Shown here: positions 1 through 5,310 of the stretch, one piece after another
How positions within the stretch are numbered: the stretch's first letter is position 1
How the letters are laid out: each line of letters starts with the position of its first letter
Assembly: GCA_009724975.1 (NCBI GenBank)
Contig: SRXB01000158.1
Location: 1 to 5,310, forward strand
Direction: 5' to 3'
Length of the DNA: 5,310 bases
Origin: a bacterium
Lineage (GTDB): Bacteria > Desulfobacterota > Deferrisomatia > Deferrisomatales > BM512
Position numbers and translations under genes: made by a program
Notes under the pieces: generated by a model
Database searches by the model: none
The model's input: the letters and a program-made list of their open reading frames with translations, nothing else
Told to the model about the DNA's origin: nothing

Positions 1-81
1 GTCATCTCAACCCGCTTCACCGGCTACCAGCCCTACCCGGGCGGCGAATACACCAGCCTCAAAGTGGTGGGCGAGAAGTAG
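1..81 (+). CDS. C-terminal end of an unidentified protein (partial)
   Basis: Frame 1 is open from the first base and closes with TAG at 79-81, giving 26 residues that end in SLKVVGEK. Codon use, with C or G in most third positions, resembles the other genes here, so I take it as the tail of a real gene that starts left of the window. The visible stretch is rich in Gly, Tyr and Pro (GYQPYPGGEY) and has no motif I can assign to a family, so no function is proposed. It converges on the minus-strand nfo gene with 13 bases between the two stop codons. It could be a chance open stretch, since only 27 codons are visible. Confidence 0.55.
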   Translation, partial: VISTRFTGYQPYPGGEYTSLKVVGEK

Positions 82-94
82 GGACTCTCTAATT

Positions 95-946
95 TCACTT
101 CGCGGCGAGCGAGCGCAGTTTGGCGAGGTTTTCCTTGTCGTGGCGGTTCATTTCGCCGGGCAGGGTTTCTATTATCATGGGGCTTTGGGCGAAGCGCGGG
201 TCGCGCACGAGGTTTTCAAAGCCCGAGAGGCCAAGCTCTCCCTCGCCGATGTGTTCGTGGCGGTCTTTTTTCGATCCAAGCGCCCCCTGCGAGTCGTTGA
301 GGTGGAAGAATTTCACTTTTTCCAGCCCCACCGCCGCTTCAAGCTCCTCCATTACCCTTTGGTAATTCTCCAAACCCCTCAAGTCGTAGCCCGCGGCGAA
401 GATGTGGCAGGTGTCGAGACAGATTCCGAGCCTTTCGGGGATTTTGGAGGCCGCCAGAATATCTCGCAGGTGCGAAAATTGCCCGCCTACCGAGTTTCCC
501 GCCCCGCTGGTGGTCTCCAGAAGGACCGTAGCCCTCTCGCTTTGGGCTTCCTCAAAGGCAATCGCGATATTTTCGGCGATTCTGGCTATCCCTACCTCCA
601 TCCCGTCGCCGCCGTGGCTCCCCGGGTGGAGTACGATGTAGGGAATATGGAGCATTTCGACGCGTTTTAGCTCGTCCACGAGGTTTTTGACGGTTTTTTC
701 AGAGATTTCGGGGTCGCCGGAGGCGAGGTTGAGGAGGTAGGAGCCGTGGGAGGCGATGGGGGGCCTGCCGTTTTCGGCCCAAAGCGCCCGGAAATTCTCC
801 GCCTCTTCGCCGGAGAGTGGCGCGGACTCCCATCTTCGCTGGTTTTTGGTGAAAATCTGGAAGGCCTGCCCGCCGACCTCCCTGAATTCTCCAAAGGCGT
901 TGCAAAGGCCGCCCGCCACCGAGACGTGGGTTCCAAAGAGCGGCAT
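95..946 (-). CDS. nfo: Endonuclease IV, zinc-dependent AP endonuclease
   Basis: This 283-residue protein matches the usual length of endonuclease IV. The enzyme cuts DNA 5' of abasic sites and removes blocked 3' ends in base excision repair. The family's three-zinc ligand set can be read in order: H67 (ASHGSYL), H107 (VLHPGSH), E144 (LLETT), D178 and H181 (CLDTCH), H215 (FHLND), D228 and H230 (KKDRHEH) and E260 (IIET). These correspond to the nine ligands of E. coli Nfo, so the enzyme should be active. The start is placed at ATG 946-944 because family members begin near the GTHVS strand (here MPLFGTHVS). Upstream in-frame ATGs would add up to 38 basic, Pro-rich residues encoded inside nth. 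The start shares one base with the nth stop (TGATG). Only a weak AAGG (957-960, 10 bases upstream) is visible, so translation is probably coupled to nth. It is the last gene of the minus-strand cluster. Confidence 0.96.
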   Translation of the reverse strand: MPLFGTHVSVAGGLCNAFGEFREVGGQAFQIFTKNQRRWESAPLSGEEAENFRALWAENGRPPIASHGSYLLNLASGDPEISEKTVKNLVDELKRVEMLHIPYIVLHPGSHGGDGMEVGIARIAENIAIAFEEAQSERATVLLETTSGAGNSVGGQFSHLRDILAASKIPERLGICLDTCHIFAAGYDLRGLENYQRVMEELEAAVGLEKVKFFHLNDSQGALGSKKDRHEHIGEGELGLSGFENLVRDPRFAQSPMIIETLPGEMNRHDKENLAKLRSLAAK

Positions 947-1572
947 CAGAGGCCGACCTTGGGGCAAAGTTCCGCCACTGGGCATTCTCCGCATTTGGCT
1001 TTTTTCGCGGCGCAGGCGTCGCGGCCAAGGTGGGTGAGGAGGTTGGAAAAATCGGTCCACCGCTTGCGCGGGAGGATTTTCATGAGGTCGCGCTCGATTT
1101 TGTCGGGGTCTTTCTCTTTCGTGAACCCCATGCGGGCGCTTATTCTACCGACGTGGGTGTCCACGAAGATTGCGGGAATGCCCATGGCGTTTCCAAGTAC
1201 CAGGTTGGCGGTTTTGCGGCCAACGCCGGGGAGGGTTGTGAGCTCTTCCGCCGTTTTGGGGATTTCGCCGCCGAAATTCTCAAGGAGGGCGGCGTTGAGC
1301 GCCTTCAGGGTCTTGGCTTTTTGCCTGTAAAAGCCGGTGGAGTGAATAGCCTCCTCAATCTCCTCCAAATTCCCCTCGGCGAAGCTTTTAGGGTTCGGGA
1401 ATATGGAGAAAAGGCCGCCTACGACCTTGTTCACCCGCTCGTCGGTGCACTGGGCCGCCAGAATCGCCGAGACCAGCAGTGACCAGGGCGAGGTGAATTC
1501 AAGGGCGGTTGAGGCGGGGTAGCGGGCCGCGAGTATGGAGTCTATTTTCAGGGCGCGTTCGGCGGCGTCCAT
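946..1572 (-). CDS. nth: Endonuclease III, DNA glycosylase/AP lyase with 4Fe-4S cluster
   Basis: Endonuclease III excises oxidised pyrimidines from DNA and nicks the resulting abasic site by beta-elimination. Numbered from the ATG at 1578 (210 residues), the protein shows the helix-hairpin-helix LPGVGRKTAN at about 116-125 with catalytic Lys122, then VDTHVGR with catalytic Asp140. At the C-terminus is the cluster motif C189-X6-C196-X2-C199-X5-C205, exactly the endonuclease III spacing. Length is typical and no key residue is missing. Two starts are possible. ATG 1578 overlaps the upstream stop as ATGA, but its AAAAGGA Shine-Dalgarno abuts it with no spacer. ATG 1572 lies six bases after that Shine-Dalgarno and is preferred, giving 208 residues starting MDAAERAL. 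The gene follows the DUF2062 gene and overlaps nfo by one base, so the two repair enzymes are probably co-translated. MutY was considered, but its extra C-terminal domain is absent. Confidence 0.95.
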   Translation of the reverse strand: MDAAERALKIDSILAARYPASTALEFTSPWSLLVSAILAAQCTDERVNKVVGGLFSIFPNPKSFAEGNLEEIEEAIHSTGFYRQKAKTLKALNAALLENFGGEIPKTAEELTTLPGVGRKTANLVLGNAMGIPAIFVDTHVGRISARMGFTKEKDPDKIERDLMKILPRKRWTDFSNLLTHLGRDACAAKKAKCGECPVAELCPKVGL

Positions 1573-1574
1573 GG

Positions 1575-2153
1575 TCATTCCTTTTCAAGCGGGGAAGAAA
1601 TCGGTTTGTGCCAGCCTTTTTCGGGGTCCCAAATCCATCTGGCGCGGTTTTTGGCCTTCATGCGGAGCTTTTTGAGGCGGTAAGCCGTCACCGCCTGCAA
1701 GGTGACCCAGTAGCCGAGCGCACCAAGCGGCAGGCCAACAACCACGGCGCCGACCCAAAGGGGCGCGGCGTAGTCGGAGAGGGCCAGCGTTACGAAACTT
1801 CCGAGGTATTGGGCGGGGCTTTGGAGGTCCGAGGCCGCCGCCACCCATTTTTCCACCGAGGCGGCGGGGTTCGGGTCCCTGCCGAGGACCAGCGCTCCCG
1901 CGAGGTAGGTGGTGTAGAAGATTGGGATGTTGGTCACGGGGTTTGAGAAGAGCGAGCCTACCGCCGCCGCCAGCTTGGAGCAGCGAAGGAGCGCCGCGAA
2001 GACGACCGCCACCGGAACCTGAAAGAGTATGGGCATGAGGCCGACGAAAAGGCCCACCGCCATCCCCAGCGCAACTTCGCGCGGGGTTCCCCTCATGCGC
2101 AGGAGGCGAAGCCTTGTCAGCCTTATGTATTTTTTAAAGCTAAGGGCAGCCAT
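1575..2153 (-). CDS. DUF2062 domain integral membrane protein
   Basis: This 192-residue protein is predicted to sit in the inner membrane. A basic N-terminus (KKYIRLTRLRLLRMRG) leads into TPREVALGMAVGLFVGLMP at about 23-41, then a hydrophobic stretch to about 57. The segment SLFSNPVTNIPIFYTTYLAG lies at about 67-86, and a last hydrophobic helix at about 130-155. It ends in a basic tail (KKLRMKAKNRAR). The TPRE..LG..VGLF.GL.P block followed by NP.TN.P is the pattern I associate with DUF2062, a family of small bacterial membrane proteins of unknown biochemical role; some members are fused to glycosyltransferases, this one is not. The ATG is preceded by AAGG (2160-2163) at six bases. It starts 18 bases after the nadE stop and runs into the nth start, so it is co-transcribed with both. 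No catalytic motif is visible and no function is claimed. Confidence 0.85.
   Translation of the reverse strand: MAALSFKKYIRLTRLRLLRMRGTPREVALGMAVGLFVGLMPILFQVPVAVVFAALLRCSKLAAAVGSLFSNPVTNIPIFYTTYLAGALVLGRDPNPAASVEKWVAAASDLQSPAQYLGSFVTLALSDYAAPLWVGAVVVGLPLGALGYWVTLQAVTAYRLKKLRMKAKNRARWIWDPEKGWHKPISSPLEKE
1579..1585 (-). promoter_or_regulatory. Ribosome binding site deciding the nth start
   Basis: The minus strand reads AAAAGGA directly followed by ATGACCATG. The motif touches the first ATG (1578-1576) but lies six bases from the second (1572-1570), which is normal spacing. It lies inside the last codons of the DUF2062 gene. This favours the second ATG, although termination-reinitiation at the ATGA overlap could still use the first. 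Confidence 0.65.
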
Positions 2154-2171
2154 CGCCAGCCTTGGAAGGGG

Positions 2172-3902
2172 TTATCTGGAATTTAGCCTTTTGTGCCTGT
2201 TTGTTATGGGGAAGCGCCTGTCTTTTCCGAAGGCGCGGGGGGTGATGCGGACTCCCGGGGGAGCCTGCCTCCTTTTGTATTCGTTCGTGTCCACCAGCGT
2301 CGCCACGCGGTTGACCGTCTCGGCCCCGTACTTGTCTATAAGGGGTTTTAGGTCGCCCTCCTCCTCCACGAGAACTTTCAATATCGGGTCGAGCACTTCG
2401 TACGGTGGGAGTGAATCGCTGTCCTTCTGGTCGGGGCGAAGTTCCGCGCTCGGTTCCTTTTCGAGGGTGGAAAGGGGGATGAGGGGCCTTCCGGCCTCTT
2501 CGTTTCTCCAGCGCGCCAGCTCGTAGACAAGGGTTTTCGGCACATCTTTCAGAAGGTCGAAGCCGCCCGCCATGTCTCCGTAAAGTGTGCAATAGCCCAC
2601 CGAGGTTTCGCTTTTGTTGCCGGTGGAGAGGAGGAGGCGCCCGAACTTGTTGGAAATCGCCATCAAAAGGGTCCCGCGCACGCGGGCCTGTATGTTTTCC
2701 TCGGCTATTCCTGGTTTTGTCTCAGCGAGGACGCCGCCAAGGGTTTCAAGGAAGGCGGCGAAAGGTTTTTCTATGGGGAGGGTGAGGCATTCGATGCCGA
2801 GGTTTCGCGCCAGCTCAAGGCTGTCGCTTACGCTTCCCTCGCTGGAGTAGCGCGAGGGCATGGTGACGCCCAGGACGTTGTCGCGGCCAAGCGCGTCCAC
2901 CGCCAGGGCTGCGGTGAGGGCCGAGTCTATGCCGCCCGAGAGGCCCAAAAGCGCCTGCCGGAAGGAATTTTTGAGGGCGTAGTCGCGGCAGCCCAGCACA
3001 AGGGCCCTGTAAACCTCCTCGACGGGCGAGGGGGCGGTTATCTCTCTGGCGGGAAGCGATTCCTTGGCGGCAGACTTTATTTGCGGAACCTGTATCTCGT
3101 CAACGTCGGCCTCGGTTTCGGTGCGAAGGGCCACCCGCCTTCTGGGGTCGCGCACTCTGTGCAGTCCCACATCGTCGGGGTTTACGTCGATTACTATGAA
3201 ATCTTCCTCGAAGGGCAATCCGCGCGCCAGCACCTCGCCGGAGGGGGAGTAGACCGCGCTTTGTCCGTCGAATACTATCTCGTCCTGACCGCCTACGAGG
3301 TTTACGAAGGCCAGGAAGACCCCGTTGTCGCTAGCCCTCGTCGAGAGCATCCGTTCGCGCTGGGAGGCCTTGCCTATGTGGTAGGGGGAGGCCGAGAGGT
3401 TCAAAATCAGTTCCGCGCCGCCCCAAAGGGCCTGCTGGCGGGCGGGTCCCGCCGGATACCAGATGTCTTCGCAGATCGTTACCCCGACCGTGGCACCCTT
3501 CATAGAGAGGACCACAGGTTTTTGCCCGGCCTGGAAATAGCGGTTCTCGTCGAAGACGCCGTAGTTGGGGAGGTTGGTTTTTTTGACCGCGCCGATTTTT
3601 TGCCCGTCGCAAAAGACGAGGGCTGCGTTGTAAAGGTCGTCCTCCATCAAAGGGGTTCCGACGATGGCGGTTATGCCTTTGGTGTGGGCGGCCAGGTCAT
3701 CCGAGGCGGTCTTCAGCGCGTCGATAAAGCTCCGCGTGAAGAGGAGGTCCTCGGGCGGGTAGCCGCTGAGGGCGCATTCGGGGGAGAGGTAGATGTCGGC
3801 CCCGAATTTTTTTGCGCGCTCTATCCCGTGGGCGATTTTGGCCGCGTTTTGGGCGGTGTCGCCGACCGTGGGGTTCATCTGGTGCAAAAAGAGCCTTATC
3901 AT
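2172..3902 (-). CDS. nadE: Glutamine-dependent NAD+ synthetase
   Basis: This cytoplasmic enzyme amidates deamido-NAD+ to NAD+ using ATP, with ammonia taken from glutamine, as the last step of NAD+ biosynthesis. Of 576 residues, about 1-270 form a nitrilase-type glutaminase with a readable triad: E42 (SPECALSGYPPEDL), K108 (KTNLPNYGVFDE) and C144 (TICEDIW). Residues from about 290 form the synthetase, with the ATP-binding P-loop LSGGIDSALTA (321-331), LLSTGNKSE (424-432), TLYGDMAGGF (439-448) and the C-terminal RPDQKDSDSLPPYEVLD (489-505). Length is normal and both active sites look intact. The start is ATG 3902-3900, with GGAG five bases upstream and MIRLFLHQMNPTVGD matching the expected first strand. 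An in-frame ATG at 3944 would add 14 residues, lacks a well-placed Shine-Dalgarno and lies inside an inverted repeat. It is the first gene of the minus-strand cluster and is divergent from htrA. Confidence 0.96.
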   Translation of the reverse strand: MIRLFLHQMNPTVGDTAQNAAKIAHGIERAKKFGADIYLSPECALSGYPPEDLLFTRSFIDALKTASDDLAAHTKGITAIVGTPLMEDDLYNAALVFCDGQKIGAVKKTNLPNYGVFDENRYFQAGQKPVVLSMKGATVGVTICEDIWYPAGPARQQALWGGAELILNLSASPYHIGKASQRERMLSTRASDNGVFLAFVNLVGGQDEIVFDGQSAVYSPSGEVLARGLPFEEDFIVIDVNPDDVGLHRVRDPRRRVALRTETEADVDEIQVPQIKSAAKESLPAREITAPSPVEEVYRALVLGCRDYALKNSFRQALLGLSGGIDSALTAALAVDALGRDNVLGVTMPSRYSSEGSVSDSLELARNLGIECLTLPIEKPFAAFLETLGGVLAETKPGIAEENIQARVRGTLLMAISNKFGRLLLSTGNKSETSVGYCTLYGDMAGGFDLLKDVPKTLVYELARWRNEEAGRPLIPLSTLEKEPSAELRPDQKDSDSLPPYEVLDPILKVLVEEEGDLKPLIDKYGAETVNRVATLVDTNEYKRRQAPPGVRITPRAFGKDRRFPITNRHKRLNSR

Positions 3903-3907
3903 ATGGA

Positions 3908-3911
3908 CTCC
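3908..3911 (-). promoter_or_regulatory. Ribosome binding site of nadE
   Basis: GGAG on the minus strand is followed by TCCAT and then the ATG at 3902-3900, a five-base spacer. This supports the internal ATG over the one at 3944 as the nadE start. Confidence 0.65.
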
Positions 3912-3940
3912 GGTTCCAATCGGTATTAAATTCCTATCCT

Positions 3941-3953
3941 CCATAGCCTATGG
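3941..3953. promoter_or_regulatory. Perfect 13-bp inverted repeat, possible operator between nadE and htrA
   Basis: The sequence CCATAG-C-CTATGG is a perfect palindrome with a one-base centre. It lies 38 bases before the nadE ATG and 58 bases before the htrA ATG, within the only intergenic region large enough to hold promoters for both. The position suits a regulator binding site. I do not recognise the sequence as the motif of a known NAD or stress regulator. Its half-sites are short and it could be chance. I could not assign convincing -35/-10 elements on either strand in this 109-base region. Confidence 0.35.
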
Positions 3954-3964
3954 TTTTGGAGGAG

Positions 3965-3999
3965 CCGCCGCAACGGTAAAGAAGGGCGGCGGGTTTTTT
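3965..3999 (+). terminator. Terminator-like hairpin in the htrA leader
   Basis: On the plus strand, CCGCCGC (3965-3971) can pair with GCGGCGG (3986-3992) in a seven-bp all-GC stem with a 14-base loop, followed by one G and six T's (3994-3999). This is the shape of an intrinsic terminator reading toward htrA. The T-run ends only 12 bases before the htrA ATG, so a promoter cannot lie downstream of it. Any htrA transcript with an ordinary leader passes through the hairpin, which would fit attenuation or a block on antisense readthrough from the nadE side. The minus strand has no T-run after the stem, so it is not a terminator for that direction. The 14-base loop is larger than ideal. Confidence 0.45.
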
Positions 4000-4008
4000 G
4001 AGGTGGAG
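4000..4008 (+). promoter_or_regulatory. Ribosome binding site of htrA
   Basis: GAGGTGGAG precedes two in-frame ATGs at 4012 and 4018. GAGG is eight bases from the first ATG; GGAG is three bases from the first and nine from the second. Either start is possible. They differ by two residues and leave the signal peptide unchanged. Confidence 0.6.
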
Positions 4009-4011
4009 TTA

Positions 4012-5310
4012 ATGAGAATGAAGACCGCAAGGCCCTTTGCCGCGCTCTTGGCGCTCTTTTTTTCAATTATAGCCTCTTCGGACGGACTTTGCGCGCAAAA
4101 CCCGCGCGAAACGCCCGTGGTGATGGCCGTGAGGCTCGCGGGGCCAGCCGTTGTGGGTATTTCAGTGCAGGGCGAGGTGAGGGGCAACTCTCCCTTCGGC
4201 TCCATAGACCCCTTTTTCGACCGCTTTTTCCGCGAATTTTTCGGCGATTTCCCCCAGGACCGCCGACGGGCCCAGAGCATAGGGTCGGGCGTCCTCATCG
4301 ACGAGCGCGGCCACATATTGACAAACGAACACGTCATTCACTCCGCCGTCGAGATTACAGTCACTTTTCCCGACGGCGACGAGGCGAAGGCCAGGGTGGT
4401 CGGGGCGGACGAGGCCACCGACCTCGCGGTCCTGAAAATCGAGTCAAAAAAACTTCCGAGGCCGGTGAGCATAGGAAAAAGCTCGGACCTAATGATCGGC
4501 GAGACGGTGATAGCCATAGGAAACCCCTTCGGCCTCGCCCACACCGTCACCACCGGCGTAGTCAGCGCCACCGGAAGGACTGTTCAGGGCGGGGACGGCA
4601 GGACCTACGCCGATTTCATCCAGACCGACGCTTCAATCAACCCGGGGAACTCCGGCGGGCCGCTGCTCAACATAAACGGCGAGCTCATAGGCATAAACGC
4701 CGCCATCTACAAGAGCGCCGAGGGGATAGGGTTCGCCATACCCATCGACAAGGCCCGCAAAATCTACGCCGACCTCATAGTTTACGGCGAGGTGCGCCAC
4801 GCGTGGGTCGGCTTGCAGATCGACGACCTCGACCCCGAGACCGCCGATTCCCTGAAGGTGAAGGGCTCCAGAGGGGCGCTGGTGCGCAGGGTCTTCGAGA
4901 AAAGCCCGGCGGGCGAGGCGGGGATGAAGGGAGGAGACGTAATCACCGCCATAGACGGCAGGAAGGTCGAGAGTCGCGAGGATTACGCTGGCATAATAGC
5001 GGGCTATACTGCGGGGAGCCAGATGGAATTCACCCTGATTTCCGGCGGTGCGCCCAAAAAAGTCATCGTAAACGCCAAGAAAGTCCCCGACAACTACCCC
5101 AAAATCCTCGCCTCCTCATGGCTCGGGGTCAAAACCGCGAAAAACTCCGAAAAAATGGCGAAAAAGTACGGCCTTGGGACAGTGAAAGGGATGGTCATAA
5201 CCGAGGTTTTGCCAAAAAGCGCCGCGAAAGAAGCCGGCCTTGAGGAGGGCGACGTCATCCGCAGCGTCAACGACGCCCCGATAGAGAGCGAGGAGGATTT
5301 CGGAACCGCC
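4012..5310 (+). CDS. DegP/HtrA-family periplasmic serine protease (partial, 3' end outside window)
   Basis: The frame is open for 433 codons to the window edge. The product is a trypsin-like protease/chaperone that degrades misfolded envelope proteins. The N-terminus (MRMKTARPF, then a hydrophobic run to ASS and LCAQ) is a signal peptide, probably cut by signal peptidase I near residue 30 or slightly earlier. The protease domain carries H107 (TNEHVI), D137 (TDLAVLKI) and S214 (GNSGGPL), plus AIGNPFGL and GIGFAIPI. A Phe-rich segment (eight Phe between 62 and 80) lies where the family's LA loop sits. PDZ1 begins near 264 (AWVGLQI) and contains SPAGEAGMKGGDVITAIDG. PDZ2 begins near 371 (LGVKTA) and is cut off after KEAGLEEGDVI. 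Two PDZ domains point to the DegP/DegQ type rather than DegS. The lone Cys in LCAQ lacks a lipobox, so a lipoprotein is unlikely. It is divergent from nadE. Confidence 0.93.
   Translation, partial: MRMKTARPFAALLALFFSIIASSDGLCAQNPRETPVVMAVRLAGPAVVGISVQGEVRGNSPFGSIDPFFDRFFREFFGDFPQDRRRAQSIGSGVLIDERGHILTNEHVIHSAVEITVTFPDGDEAKARVVGADEATDLAVLKIESKKLPRPVSIGKSSDLMIGETVIAIGNPFGLAHTVTTGVVSATGRTVQGGDGRTYADFIQTDASINPGNSGGPLLNINGELIGINAAIYKSAEGIGFAIPIDKARKIYADLIVYGEVRHAWVGLQIDDLDPETADSLKVKGSRGALVRRVFEKSPAGEAGMKGGDVITAIDGRKVESREDYAGIIAGYTAGSQMEFTLISGGAPKKVIVNAKKVPDNYPKILASSWLGVKTAKNSEKMAKKYGLGTVKGMVITEVLPKSAAKEAGLEEGDVIRSVNDAPIESEEDFGTA

Noticed and set aside
947..1060. Endonuclease IV starting at 1060 with 38 extra residues
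   Set aside because: The added segment lies within nth, is basic and Pro-rich, and precedes the family's normal N-terminal strand; the ATG at 946 gives the standard length.
746..1482. Overlapping plus-strand open frames antisense to nfo and nth
   Set aside because: Both opposite-strand genes are unambiguous with all active-site residues; the antisense frames show no domain or convincing start signal.
3910..3915. GGAACC on the minus strand as an envelope-stress (ECF) sigma factor -35 element
   Set aside because: It lies only a few bases before the nadE start codon, faces nadE rather than htrA, and no matching -10 element follows at proper spacing.
3081..3929. A 282-codon plus-strand open frame antisense to nadE
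   Set aside because: It mirrors the nadE codons, has no recognisable motif, and its length is explained by GC-rich third positions on the opposite strand.
3903..3944. NadE starting at 3944 with 14 extra residues
   Set aside because: No suitably spaced Shine-Dalgarno precedes that ATG, it lies inside the inverted repeat, and the shorter start has GGAG at five bases and the typical N-terminus.
4093..4101. Lipoprotein signal at the Cys of LCAQ in HtrA
   Set aside because: The residues before Cys are Asp-Gly-Leu, which do not form a lipobox; signal peptidase I cleavage is more likely.
4089..5243. A 384-codon plus-strand open frame inside htrA, extremely rich in Arg, His and Gly
   Set aside because: It is a shifted frame of the HtrA gene. 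The HtrA frame shows a full catalytic triad and PDZ motifs, while this frame has the Arg-heavy composition expected from off-frame reading of GC-rich codons.

Overview
This window comes from a GC-rich bacterial genome. A predicted exported, two-PDZ HtrA protease suggests a Gram-negative organism with a periplasm. Frequent ATA (Ile) and AGG (Arg) codons in a GC-rich background, together with the gene content, would fit a deltaproteobacterium-like or related lineage. That placement is only an impression; nothing here fixes the taxon.

Layout, left to right. Bases 1-81 hold the last 26 codons of an unidentified plus-strand gene, which converges on the next gene across only 13 bases. Bases 95-3902 hold four tightly packed minus-strand genes, read in the order nadE (glutamine-dependent NAD+ synthetase), a DUF2062 membrane protein, nth (endonuclease III) and nfo (endonuclease IV). 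The spacings are 18 bases between nadE and DUF2062, a 2-base gap or 4-base overlap between DUF2062 and nth depending on the nth start, and a 1-base overlap between nth and nfo. This looks like a single operon. Bases 3903-4011 are a 109-base divergent control region. It holds a perfect CCATAG-C-CTATGG inverted repeat and a GC-rich hairpin followed by six T's on the plus strand. From 4012 to the window edge runs a plus-strand DegP/HtrA-type serine protease with signal peptide, complete catalytic triad, a first PDZ domain and the start of a second; its 3' end is outside the window.

How the genes fit together: Nth removes oxidised pyrimidines and can nick the abasic site, leaving a blocked 3' end. 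Nfo cleaves abasic sites and clears such 3' blocks. The nth-nfo pair therefore encodes consecutive steps of base excision repair, with starts and stops arranged for coupled translation. NadE makes NAD+, the cofactor of bacterial DNA ligase LigA, which seals the repaired nick; a functional link is possible but is inference. HtrA is a separate, divergently transcribed envelope quality-control gene.

I see no mobile element, CRISPR array, RNA gene or clearly new system. The least explained part is the nadE/htrA intergenic region, where the terminator-like hairpin lies in what must be the htrA leader.
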